From: an uncultured Blautia sp.
GTDB lineage: Bacteria > Bacillota > Clostridia > Lachnospirales > Lachnospiraceae
Assembly (NCBI GenBank): GCA_946545425.1
Contig: CAMNNM010000002.1
Span: 1 to 39,702, forward strand
Reading direction: 5' to 3'
DNA: 39,702 nt
Part shown: one piece after another, positions 26,961 to 35,883 of the stretch
How positions within the stretch are numbered: position 1 is the stretch's first letter
How the letters are laid out: every line of letters begins with the position of its first letter
The notes under the pieces: model-generated
Database searches by the model: none
Told to the model about the DNA's origin: nothing
What the model saw: the letters and a program-made list of their open reading frames with translations, nothing else
Made by a program: the position numbers and the translations under genes

Positions 26961-27458
26961 ATGGCAGTCAAGAATACGGCAAAGGTTATCATCGGCGGTA
27001 AGATCATGACCCTGGGCGGCTACGAAAGTGAGGAATACTTTCAGAAGGTCGCAGCATATATAAATAATAAACTTGCAGAGCTCGGAACTCTTCCCGGGTA
27101 TTCCAGACAGCCGATGGAGACCAAGCACACGCTTCTCAGCCTCAACATAACGGACGACTATTTCAAAGCGAAAAAGCAGGCGGAGATCTTTGAAACCGAC
27201 CTCCAGCAGAAGGATCAGGAAATGTATGATCTGAAACATGAACTGATCACACTCCGCATGCAGATGGAAGAAGCCGGCAACCGGCTCAGAAAGGCCGAGG
27301 AAGACTGGTCGCTGAGCGAAAAGCGCATGCAGGAGCTGGAGAGCGAAAACGCTGAAAAAGAGACGCGCATGCAGGAACTTCTGGCGTCAAAAGCCGCCGA
27401 CGAAGCGCGCATCCGGGAGCTGGAATCCGAAGTAGATGACCTTCTTGGAAAATCATGA
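26961..27458 (+). CDS. zapA: Cell division protein ZapA with extended C-terminal coiled coil
   Basis: KNTAKVIIGGKIMTLGGYESEEYFQKVAAYINNKLAEL...LLSLNITDDYFKA; 165 aa with a heptad-like C-terminus. Confidence 0.88.
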   Translation: MAVKNTAKVIIGGKIMTLGGYESEEYFQKVAAYINNKLAELGTLPGYSRQPMETKHTLLSLNITDDYFKAKKQAEIFETDLQQKDQEMYDLKHELITLRMQMEEAGNRLRKAEEDWSLSEKRMQELESENAEKETRMQELLASKAADEARIRELESEVDDLLGKS

Positions 27459-27474
27459 TACAGAAAATACAGCG

Positions 27475-27527
27475 AGCGGCTGCAGATATGTGCTGATACG
27501 CATATACCTGCAAGCCGCTGTTATTTT
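27475..27527 (+). terminator. Terminator-like hairpin between zapA and peptidase U32 gene
   Basis: agcggctgcagatatgtg...cgcatatacctgcaagccgct followed by gttatttt; stem has small bulges. Confidence 0.65.
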
Positions 27528-27539
27528 AAGGAGAAAAAC

Positions 27540-29759
27540 ATGGGAAACAGCATCGAACTTCTTTCACCTGCAGGCTCCTACGAAAGCTTTCGGGCAGCGC
27601 TCGGCGCAGGTGCGGATGCCGTATATGCCGGCGGCGGTCTGTTCGGAGCAAGAGCCTATGCACATAACTTTACTGCACCGGAGCTGTTAAAAGCGATCCG
27701 GGAGGCACATGTGCTGGGAAGAAAACTTTATCTGACCGTGAATACACTTCTGAAGAATACGGAAATCGAGGGGAAACTGTATGATTATCTCAGACCCTTT
27801 TATGAAGAGGGCCTTGACGCGGTCCTGGTGCAGGATTTCGGCGTACTTTCGTTTATCCGGGAATACTTTCCGGAACTCCCGGTACACGCAAGTACACAGA
27901 TGACGGTAACCGGTCCCGCCGGGATGCGGTTTCTTGAGAAAAACGGCGTCGTGCGCGTCGTACCCGCGAGAGAGCTCTCCCTTGAAGAGCTGAAACGCAT
28001 GCACGCTCTTTCACCACTAGAAATAGAGACATTTATTCACGGAGCTCTTTGCTATTGTTATTCCGGCAGATGTCTTATGAGCAGTATGTTTGGCGGCAGA
28101 AGCGGAAACAGAGGCAAATGCGCCCAGCCATGCCGGCTGCCCTTCAAGACGGATCAAACCGGCCGTGAGACCTGTCTTCTGAGCATGAAGGACCTGTGCG
28201 GCGCCGATCTGATCCCGGAGCTGGTGGAAACCGGAATCGCCTCGCTCAAGATCGAGGGAAGAATGAAACAGCCGGAATACGTAGCCGGAGTCACACGGGT
28301 TTACAGAGAATGTATTGACCGCTGCCTCCAGGACGGAGCAGATAATTACCGGGTATATCCGGAAGAAAGACAGCTGCTGAAGGACCTGTTCAGCCGCGGC
28401 GGTTTTACCGACGGATATTATCACAGACACAACGGGAAAGAAATGATGTCTTTCCAAAACGAGAAGAAAACAGTGCCGCGTGAAGTAGCGGTCATGGAAC
28501 CGAAGCTTCCGGTGCAGGCCCTGGCCGTCTTCCGTAAAGACCAGACAGCACAGATCTCATTGCGGTCAGGCAGTATGACCTGCACTGCCCGGGGCGCACT
28601 GGTACAGGCGGCGGCGACCATGCCTCTGAAGATGGAAAAGGTACGGGAACAGATCCTGCAGACAGGCAATACCCCCTTTACGATTACGGAACTGGATCTT
28701 CAGATGGACGACGACGCATTTCTTCCTGTAAAGGAAATCAAGAAAATCAGGCGTGATGCACTGGAAAAACTGGAGGAAAGTCTGGAAGGGATTTATCGCA
28801 GAACCTGCGGCAGCATGCCTTCAGAACTACCTGCAGAGATCCCGAAAAGAAGAAACGGTAAAGCAGAGCAGGAAAAAGTCCGGTTCCACATCTTCTGCAG
28901 AGATTACGCAGCTGCAAGACTTCTGGCGGACCATGGCATGGAAGAGGTCCGTTCCTTCTATCTTCCTTTTGACGTGATGAAACAATTCATGCAGGAAGGA
29001 TATGCCGGAAAATATGACCTTTATCTGGCAATGCCGGAAATTACCAGAGGAGCTCTGCCGGAGGAATTTATGAGGATGGCAGAGCAGTGGATCTGCGGGG
29101 GAATGCGGGGATTTCTGGTGAAGGATCTGGAAGCCTTTGCCCTGCTGTCGGAAAAAGGATATCAGAAGAATGCCGTACTGGATGCTTCGCTTTATACGTG
29201 GAATGACCGGTCAGCAGAATTTTTTCTGTCTCAGGGCGTGCAGCGGATTACGGCTCCTCTGGAACTGAACGGAAAAGAACTGATGCACAGGAATACCTTC
29301 CGCAGTGAGATGATGATCTATGGATACCAGCCTCTGATGATCTCGGCGCAGTGCGTCAGAAAAAACTGTTCGGGCTGTACCGGCAGGGAGGGTCTTGTCA
29401 CCATGACGGACAGGACCCGGAGAAAATTTCCGGTGCTTTGTGTCTGCGATCCGTGGAAAACAGGAAATACACCGCCCGGCTCCCTCTGCTATAATATAAT
29501 CTATAACAGTCTGCCGCTGGGCCTCTTTAAGGATGCGGAAAAAGTTCTTCGCACGGGAATCACCGATCTTAGAATGGATTTCACCGTCGAGACGCCCGGG
29601 GAAGCCCTTGACCTTCTGCAAAAGGCGAAGACCTGCTTCTGTGAGGGCGGAGACGTTGAATATCCTGCAGACAGGCCCGGCGGGCGAAGGGACCGCGGAA
29701 AGAGTTCCGGGGACCTCACTGAGTTTACCGGCGGTCATTTCAACAGAGGAGCGGAATAA
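27540..29759 (+). CDS. Peptidase U32 family protein (YrrO/RlhA-like, with C-terminal DUF3656-like region)
   Basis: ELLSPAGSYESFRAALGAGADAVYAGG, ETFIHGALCYCYSGRCLMSSMFGGRSGNRGKCAQPCRLPF, LKIEGRMKQPEYVAGVTRVYR. Confidence 0.92.
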   Translation: MGNSIELLSPAGSYESFRAALGAGADAVYAGGGLFGARAYAHNFTAPELLKAIREAHVLGRKLYLTVNTLLKNTEIEGKLYDYLRPFYEEGLDAVLVQDFGVLSFIREYFPELPVHASTQMTVTGPAGMRFLEKNGVVRVVPARELSLEELKRMHALSPLEIETFIHGALCYCYSGRCLMSSMFGGRSGNRGKCAQPCRLPFKTDQTGRETCLLSMKDLCGADLIPELVETGIASLKIEGRMKQPEYVAGVTRVYRECIDRCLQDGADNYRVYPEERQLLKDLFSRGGFTDGYYHRHNGKEMMSFQNEKKTVPREVAVMEPKLPVQALAVFRKDQTAQISLRSGSMTCTARGALVQAAATMPLKMEKVREQILQTGNTPFTITELDLQMDDDAFLPVKEIKKIRRDALEKLEESLEGIYRRTCGSMPSELPAEIPKRRNGKAEQEKVRFHIFCRDYAAARLLADHGMEEVRSFYLPFDVMKQFMQEGYAGKYDLYLAMPEITRGALPEEFMRMAEQWICGGMRGFLVKDLEAFALLSEKGYQKNAVLDASLYTWNDRSAEFFLSQGVQRITAPLELNGKELMHRNTFRSEMMIYGYQPLMISAQCVRKNCSGCTGREGLVTMTDRTRRKFPVLCVCDPWKTGNTPPGSLCYNIIYNSLPLGLFKDAEKVLRTGITDLRMDFTVETPGEALDLLQKAKTCFCEGGDVEYPADRPGGRRDRGKSSGDLTEFTGGHFNRGAE

Positions 29760-29765
29760 TTCTCT

Positions 29766-31118
29766 ATGATCAATATTGCTGTGGAACTGTCAAAATATGT
29801 GATTCTCACATTGATGGTGATCTATACATTTTACTGTTTATTTCTGACCTACAGACAAAGAAGCACGGATCAGGAGCCGATCCTGAAACAGTTCATTCTG
29901 ATATTCCTGATCGACACGGTTTCCTTCGGCGTGATCTACCTGAAGACCCGCGATTTTCAGGTGATCTTTCTTTACGTCGAGATGATGGTGTTCTTTTCGG
30001 CGTTCCAGCTTCTGTACAGGATCCTGTACAGAAAGGCGTCCCTGCTTCTGATCAACAACATGTGCCTGCTGCTGAGCGTCGGACTGATCATGCTCACGAG
30101 GCTGGACATTTCAAGCGCGATGAAGCAGCTGGCGATCGCCGCGGCAGGTTCCGGAATCTCACTGGTCATACCAGCCGCGATCCGCAGAATGAAATTTCTG
30201 AGGCGGCTTACATGGCTTTACGCATTGACAGGCGTTCTGCTTCTTCTGGCGGTCCTGATCCTTGCACGGACAAGCTATGGAGCCAAGCTGACATTATGGG
30301 GCGCACAGCCCTCCGAGGCGATCAAGATCACCTTTGTGTTTTTTATGGCTTCCATACTATATAAAAGGGTGACGAGGGCGAAGGTGATCGCGGCCACGAT
30401 CGTAGCTGCTCTTCACGTTGGGATCCTTGTTGTCTCCAGAGATCTTGGAAGCGCGCTGATTTTTTTTGTTGCCTATCTGATCCTGATCTTTGCGGCCACC
30501 AGAAAATTCTGGCTTTTTCTTCTGGGCGCTGCGGGAGGAGCAGGCGCATCCGTCGCGGCGTATCATCTTTTCGGTCATGTCAGAGAAAGGGTATCCGCGT
30601 TCCTTGATCCGATGGCGGTATATCAGAACGAAGGCTACCAGATCGTACAGTCCCTGTTCGCCATAGGAACAGGAGGCTGGTTTGGAATGGGGCTCTGTCA
30701 GGGATCTCCCCAGAAGATCCCGGTCGTGAAAAACGACTTTATTTTCAGCGCGATCTGTGAGGAGATGGGCGGCATTTTCGGAATCTGTCTGATTCTGGTA
30801 TGCATGACATTTTTTCTGATGATCGTGAATATTTCCCTGAAAATACGGAGCACCTTCTATAAGCTGATCGCGCTCGGCCTCGGAACGGAATATGCCGTAC
30901 AGGTATTTCTGACCATAGGCGGAGTCACAAAATTTATTCCCATGACCGGAGTCACCCTGCCTCTTGTCGCCTATGGCGGTTCATCGGTGATCAGTACGAT
31001 CATCATGCTTTCCATAATTCAGGGCCTTTATATTCTTCGAGAGGATGAAGATGAGGAGATCGAGAGAATCAGACGTGAAGATCCCGGATTTTCCGGAGGA
31101 ACGTACAGAGAGTATTGA
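29766..31118 (+). CDS. FtsW/RodA/SpoVE family protein (SEDS)
   Basis: Polytopic; GAQPSEAIKITFVFF, SRDLGSALIFFVAYL, FIPMTGVTLPLVAYGGSSVISTIIMLSIIQGL. Confidence 0.93.
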   Translation: MINIAVELSKYVILTLMVIYTFYCLFLTYRQRSTDQEPILKQFILIFLIDTVSFGVIYLKTRDFQVIFLYVEMMVFFSAFQLLYRILYRKASLLLINNMCLLLSVGLIMLTRLDISSAMKQLAIAAAGSGISLVIPAAIRRMKFLRRLTWLYALTGVLLLLAVLILARTSYGAKLTLWGAQPSEAIKITFVFFMASILYKRVTRAKVIAATIVAALHVGILVVSRDLGSALIFFVAYLILIFAATRKFWLFLLGAAGGAGASVAAYHLFGHVRERVSAFLDPMAVYQNEGYQIVQSLFAIGTGGWFGMGLCQGSPQKIPVVKNDFIFSAICEEMGGIFGICLILVCMTFFLMIVNISLKIRSTFYKLIALGLGTEYAVQVFLTIGGVTKFIPMTGVTLPLVAYGGSSVISTIIMLSIIQGLYILREDEDEEIERIRREDPGFSGGTYREY

Positions 31119-32565
31119 AGAGGAATATGTACCCGCCTCAATGCCAGAGGGAGGCAGAAAAAACGGTCCCTATAGATTTATCGGGGCACTTTTTGCGATG
31201 CTTTTTCTGGGGCTTGCCGGCTGGGTAATCTATTTCAACGCCGTTGTCAGTGAAAGCTTTATCAACAGTCCGTACAATACAAGGCAGGACACCTTCGCCG
31301 ACCGGGTGATCCGGGGTCCGATCATATCTTCGGACGGACAGGTTCTGGCAAGGACGGATGTGGATGAGTATGGTACCGAAACCCGGGTTTATCCGTATTC
31401 GGAACTGTTTGCGCATGTTGTCGGATATGACAGTAACGGAAAGAGCGGACTGGAGTCCGAGGCAAATTTTGACCTGCTGACTTCCCGTGAGTTTTTTGTG
31501 GACCAGCTTGTCAATGAATTCAAGGACCGCAAAAATATCGGGGCATCGGTTATCTCTTCACTGAACACTACGCTGCAGATGACGGCATATTCTGCTCTTG
31601 GAGACAGGAGAGGGGCTGTCATCGCAATGGAGCCGAAAACAGGCAGGATCCTGGCCATGGTAAGCAAGCCTGACTTTGATCCCAATACGATTGCGGAATC
31701 ATGGGATTATATGATCCAGGACGAAAACGATTCAAGCCTCCTGAACCGTGCGGTCGCCGGAGCATATCCGCCGGGATCCGTTTTCAAGATCGTTACGGCA
31801 CTGGATTATTACAGAAAGCACGGAAGCTTTTCAGGCTTCAGCTTTTTGTGTGAAGGGAGGATCACCATGATGGACCATACGATCCACTGCTATAACGAGA
31901 CGGTGCATGGAAGCGAGGATCTGTATTCCGCTTTCGCGAATTCCTGCAACTGTGCGTTTGCGCAGGCCGGCGTCGATCTGGGCGGTTCCTCGCTCCGGAA
32001 AACCGCCGAGGATCTGCTGTTCAACCAGGAGCTTCCATTTACACAGTACAGGTCCAGTACATTTACACTGGACGCGGATTCCGGTATCCCGCTCATCATG
32101 CAGACTTCGATCGGACAGGGAAATACGCTGGTATCGCCTGCGCATATGGCGCTGATCGCATGCGCCGTTGCGAACGGCGGGACTATCATGAAACCACAGC
32201 TGATCGATGAGATCCAGAACAGTCAGGGGGATGTTGTCAGGACCGTTAAGCCGACTGAATGGAAGACCATCATGACGCAGGATGAGGCACAGGCACTGTC
32301 TGCCCTGATGCAGGGCGTCGTCGAAAACGGGACCGCCTACGGCCTGTCCGGAAGAGGATACACGGCTGCGGGTAAGACCGGATCAGCCGAGTTCGATGAA
32401 GAAGGCTCCAGCCATTCATGGTTCGTCGGTTATTCCAACGTAAGCTCACCCGATCTTGTTGTTGCAGTTATTGTGGAAGACGGTGGAACCGGCAGCGAGT
32501 CGGCTGTTCCTGCTGCGGCAGCGGTTTTTGATGCATATTATTCAACATTTGATACATCCGGCTGA
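31051..32565 (+). CDS. Class B penicillin-binding protein (PBP2/PbpA-like transpeptidase)
   Basis: Single N-terminal TM; AYPPGSVFKIVTAL (SxxK), NSCN (SxN), AAGKTGSAE (KTG); start probably 31051 (alternatives 31045, 31141). Confidence 0.92.
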   Translation: MRRSRESDVKIPDFPEERTESIEEEYVPASMPEGGRKNGPYRFIGALFAMLFLGLAGWVIYFNAVVSESFINSPYNTRQDTFADRVIRGPIISSDGQVLARTDVDEYGTETRVYPYSELFAHVVGYDSNGKSGLESEANFDLLTSREFFVDQLVNEFKDRKNIGASVISSLNTTLQMTAYSALGDRRGAVIAMEPKTGRILAMVSKPDFDPNTIAESWDYMIQDENDSSLLNRAVAGAYPPGSVFKIVTALDYYRKHGSFSGFSFLCEGRITMMDHTIHCYNETVHGSEDLYSAFANSCNCAFAQAGVDLGGSSLRKTAEDLLFNQELPFTQYRSSTFTLDADSGIPLIMQTSIGQGNTLVSPAHMALIACAVANGGTIMKPQLIDEIQNSQGDVVRTVKPTEWKTIMTQDEAQALSALMQGVVENGTAYGLSGRGYTAAGKTGSAEFDEEGSSHSWFVGYSNVSSPDLVVAVIVEDGGTGSESAVPAAAAVFDAYYSTFDTSG

Positions 32566-32615
32566 ATTTTTCCTCATTTTGTATGTGTGTATGTAATCCG
32601 GAAACAATTAAGCTG

Positions 32616-32644
32616 TGGACAGTAAACAAAAAAAGATGTATACT
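32616..32644 (+). promoter_or_regulatory. Candidate sigma-A promoter for Nudix gene
   Basis: TGGACA (32616-32621), 17-nt spacer, TATACT (32639-32644). Confidence 0.62.
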
Positions 32645-32686
32645 GGAAACAGATTCAGATTCACGCACAAACAGGAGGAAAGGCGC

Positions 32687-33142
32687 ATGATTGAAGCGAC
32701 CAGCTGTGGCGGCGTGGTAATTCATCGAGGTAAAATTCTTGCTCTGTACAAATCGTACAGAAATCGTTACGAAGGTTGGGTCCTGCCAAAGGGAACGGTT
32801 GAAAAAGGCGAGACACATGAACAGACAGCACTTCGCGAGGTGGCAGAAGAGACAGGAGTAAAAGCTTCGATCGTCAAATTCATCGGGACAAGTCAGTACA
32901 ATTTTACAGTAGCAGAGGATACTGTAAGCAAAGAAGTATACTGGTACCTGATGTCCGCAGACAGTTATCATAGCAAACCACAAAGAGAAGAGTACTTTAT
33001 TGATTCCGGTTACTATAAATACCACGAGGTCTATCATCTTCTGCGTTTCTCGAACGAAAAACAGATCGTCGAGAAAGCATATCAGGAGTACCTGCAGCTG
33101 CGTTCCGAAAATCTGTGGAAAGAGCAGCACAACCGGTACTAG
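32687..33142 (+). CDS. Nudix hydrolase
   Basis: GTVEKGETHEQTALREVAEETGV matches Nudix box GX5EX7REUXEEXGU; ATG 32687 after aggaggaaagg. Confidence 0.93.
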   Translation: MIEATSCGGVVIHRGKILALYKSYRNRYEGWVLPKGTVEKGETHEQTALREVAEETGVKASIVKFIGTSQYNFTVAEDTVSKEVYWYLMSADSYHSKPQREEYFIDSGYYKYHEVYHLLRFSNEKQIVEKAYQEYLQLRSENLWKEQHNRY

Positions 33143-33154
33143 AGGGATAACGGT

Positions 33155-33466
33155 ATGCTGAAATGGCACGAGGGATATTATATCGAAGAGGGTATCGAAG
33201 ATCCTGACAGGATCCGAAAATCGATCGACCGGCGAAAGCCGGAGCCGGGAATTTATCTTCTGACATTGTCGGACAATCCTGATAATCTGATGGAGATTGT
33301 TCCGGCCATGCTTCTTATTCAGAAAAATCTTTACAGGCTCTGTCCTCAGGTCATCGGAATGGCCAGGTCAAAGGACAGTGCCATTTCGCTTGCCACATCT
33401 GTGATCGAGCAGACTTATCAGGCAACAGGAAACTTTAACGTCAAAGAATTCCTGAATTCAAGGTGA
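33155..33466 (+). CDS. Small conserved-looking protein of unknown function
   Basis: 103-aa ORF between Nudix and DUF2953 genes, collinear with tight spacing and plausible coding composition; no family recognised. Confidence 0.65.
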   Translation: MLKWHEGYYIEEGIEDPDRIRKSIDRRKPEPGIYLLTLSDNPDNLMEIVPAMLLIQKNLYRLCPQVIGMARSKDSAISLATSVIEQTYQATGNFNVKEFLNSR

Positions 33467-33470
33467 TTTT

Positions 33471-34532
33471 ATGCTGCACATTCTATGGCTGATTTTTAAG
33501 GTCATCCTGATCCTTCTGGGGGTAATACTGGGAATCGCGCTTCTGATCCTGCTTCTGGTGCTTTTCTGTCCGATCCGATACCGGGTATATGCTGCAAAGG
33601 AAGAAGAGGCCCCGTTCAAGGCTGCATCCGCCAGAGCCAGAATTTCATGGCTGTTCGGCGGCGTCAGCGCGAATGCCGCATATGAGGATGGTACTCTGCG
33701 GGTATTTTTGAAGCTTCTTTTCCTGACCAGGACATTGATGACAAAGGAAATCCTGAAGAAGGAGACGGCCGCAAAAACGGAGATCATAAATCCTGAAGAA
33801 CCAAAGACTGGGAACAATGTCCCCGTACAGACCGTCCCGGCGGAAGCAGTGCATCATGTGCCGGCCGTGGATACGGAATTGAAGCCGTCTTCCAAAGAAG
33901 ATATTCCTCCGGACGTCATCCGGGTCGAGCCGGTCCTTCCGGATGAACCTGCCAGGGCAGAAAAAGAGGAAATCAACCACACAGAAGATTCTGTGACACA
34001 GGAAAGCACACCGGATTCCGAACCGGAAAAAGAAGGCACGGAAGAGGAGCCTGGCATTACGGAAAAGGTCAGGAAGACCGGTATTATAGAAAAAATTTCC
34101 GGCAGGATCCGGTCCGTCGGAAACAAGATTTCGGCATTTAAGATTAAAATTTCAAAAACCATGGCGAAGGCGGCCTGGTGGCGTGACTTTATCTTCCATG
34201 AGAGAACAAAGGCGGCAATTGCCCTGATCCTGCGGGAGGCAAAATTCCTTGTCAGGCACGTTCTTCCTAAACGGATCAGAGGCAGACTCAGGTTCGGTTT
34301 CGAAGATCCTTCCGTCACAGGAAAGATCCTGGCTTTTATGGGAGCGGCTTACCCGCGTCACCGCAACAGAGTCGCACTTACTCCCGTATTTGAAAACCGT
34401 ACGGTAATTGACGGGGAGACTGAAATTTCGGGCAGAATTTATCTTGTGGTCTTTGCGGCTGCCGCCGTGAAGATCATCCTCAGCAGAAATGTCAGATTTG
34501 TGATCAGAACATTCAAAAACAGAAACAGATAA
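33471..34532 (+). CDS. DUF2953 domain-containing protein (YtfI-like)
   Basis: N-terminal hydrophobic segment, FCPIRYRVYA, C-terminal RGRLRFGFEDPSVTGKILAFMGAAYPRH...; directly upstream of ytfJ/gerW. Confidence 0.82.
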   Translation: MLHILWLIFKVILILLGVILGIALLILLLVLFCPIRYRVYAAKEEEAPFKAASARARISWLFGGVSANAAYEDGTLRVFLKLLFLTRTLMTKEILKKETAAKTEIINPEEPKTGNNVPVQTVPAEAVHHVPAVDTELKPSSKEDIPPDVIRVEPVLPDEPARAEKEEINHTEDSVTQESTPDSEPEKEGTEEEPGITEKVRKTGIIEKISGRIRSVGNKISAFKIKISKTMAKAAWWRDFIFHERTKAAIALILREAKFLVRHVLPKRIRGRLRFGFEDPSVTGKILAFMGAAYPRHRNRVALTPVFENRTVIDGETEISGRIYLVVFAAAAVKIILSRNVRFVIRTFKNRNR

Positions 34533-34547
34533 GGAGGTTTCTTAACC

Positions 34548-34934
34548 ATGGCGAATGATAATAATTTGAGAGCAACGGTGGATTCCCTGTTCCGGGGCAT
34601 GGATGGTTTTCTTTCTGCCAAGACGGTCATCGGCGACGCAGTCCATGTAGGCGATACCACGATCCTTCCGCTGGTTGATGTTTCCTTTGGCATCGGCGCG
34701 GGAGCCTTCTCAGAAGACAGAAACAACGGCGGAGGCATCGGTGGAAAAATGACGCCCTGTGCCCTGCTTGTGATCAGCAACGGAACCACAAAGCTTGTCA
34801 ACGTGAAGAACACCAATAACCTGAACAAGGTACTGGATATGGTTCCGGACATTGTTAACAAGTTTACCGGCGGCGGAAAGAGTGATGAGATCGACATCTC
34901 AGATCTTTCCGGAGCGGAAAAGACCGAAGAGTAA
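34548..34934 (+). CDS. ytfJ: GerW family sporulation protein YtfJ
   Basis: LRATVDSLFRGMDGFLSAKTVIGDAVHVGDTTILPLVDVSFGIGAG...GGGIGGKMTPCALLVI. Confidence 0.92.
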   Translation: MANDNNLRATVDSLFRGMDGFLSAKTVIGDAVHVGDTTILPLVDVSFGIGAGAFSEDRNNGGGIGGKMTPCALLVISNGTTKLVNVKNTNNLNKVLDMVPDIVNKFTGGGKSDEIDISDLSGAEKTEE

Positions 34935-34953
34935 AAAAGATAAAAAGACATAA

Positions 34954-34987
34954 AAGGACCGCACCATATCAATATGATGCGGTCCTT
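34954..34987 (+). terminator. Probable bidirectional terminator between ytfJ and rpmB
   Basis: aaggaccgca...tgcggtcctt perfect 10-bp outer stem between convergent genes. Confidence 0.72.
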
Positions 34988-35041
34988 AAATTCCATGGAA
35001 TAAACTGATTTTTCTCAATTATCAACAAGCCGCTTTAAGGA

Positions 35042-35230
35042 TCAGGCTCTTTCGACAACGCCGGATCTTAAGCAGGAAGTACAGATGTACATCTTCTTGT
35101 TGGATCCATCTGCAGTTTTAACTCTGACAGACTTCACGTTGGACTTCCAGATCTTGTTGGTTCTTCTATGAGAATGACTCACATTATTTCCAAAATGAGC
35201 TCCTTTTTCGCAGACAGCACACTTAGCCAT
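35042..35230 (-). CDS. rpmB: 50S ribosomal protein L28
   Basis: MAKCAVCEKGAHFGNNVSHSHRRTNKIWKSNVKSVRVKTADGSNKKMYICTSCLRSGVVERA; C-x2-C pairs retained. Confidence 0.96.
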   Translation of the reverse strand: MAKCAVCEKGAHFGNNVSHSHRRTNKIWKSNVKSVRVKTADGSNKKMYICTSCLRSGVVERA

Positions 35231-35266
35231 GATAGCACCTCCTTGACGCTTATTTTCAACGTTCCT

Positions 35267-35295
35267 ATTGTAACAGATGGATATTTTTTTTGCAA
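35267..35295 (-). promoter_or_regulatory. Candidate sigma-A promoter for rpmB
   Basis: Minus strand TTGCAA, 17-nt spacer, TACAAT (attgta on + strand at 35267-35272). Confidence 0.65.
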
Positions 35296-35335
35296 GCAAA
35301 AAGTGAAAATTATTCCGTGTCTTCGGAGCAGGAGA

Positions 35336-35359
35336 CACAAAGCCTCCATAGGCTTTGTG
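35336..35359. repeat. Perfect 10-bp inverted repeat between divergent rpmB and Asp23 genes
   Basis: CACAAAGCCT-CCAT-AGGCTTTGTG. Confidence 0.9.
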
Positions 35360-35413
35360 ACCGAATTACCATATAAATATAAACAGGGTGTTTCTTTTTC
35401 GATTGAAACAGGT

Positions 35414-35419
35414 TATAAT
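35414..35419 (+). promoter_or_regulatory. -10 element of candidate promoter for Asp23/YloU operon
   Basis: TATAAT with only a weak -35 (tttctt). Confidence 0.4.
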
Positions 35420-35505
35420 ATTCAGCGGCACAGCGCCGGGCGCTGATCCTGGCTTTAGAAGGCGGAACGGAGAATGCCGCATGAATGAATTACGGAGGAT
35501 ACAGA

Positions 35506-35865
35506 ATGAATGGAATAATCAATTCCGGACTTGGACGTATTGTTATAGATACCGATGTGATCGCAACCTATGCGGGAAGCGTAGCCGTAGAGTGCTTTGG
35601 CATTGTCGGCATGGCCGCCGTGAGTATGAGGGACGGACTGGTCAAGCTTCTTAAGCGCGACAGCCTGCGTCATGGCATCAGTGTCAAGGTGACCGATGAA
35701 AACAAGATCCAGCTTTCGTTTCATGTGATTGTCTCTTACGGCGTAAATATATGCACGATCGCGGATAATCTTGTCAGCAGCGTCAAGTACAAAGTTGAAG
35801 CTTTCACCGGCATGGAAATTGAGAAGATTACCATCTATGTCGAAGGTGTAAGGGTCATTGACTGA
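35506..35865 (+). CDS. Asp23/Gls24 family envelope stress protein (YloU-like)
   Basis: GRIVIDTDVIATYAGSVAVECFGIVGMA...; ATG 35506 after ggaggatacaga. Confidence 0.9.
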   Translation: MNGIINSGLGRIVIDTDVIATYAGSVAVECFGIVGMAAVSMRDGLVKLLKRDSLRHGISVKVTDENKIQLSFHVIVSYGVNICTIADNLVSSVKYKVEAFTGMEIEKITIYVEGVRVID

Positions 35866-35883
35866 TCACGGAGGAAATATAAA

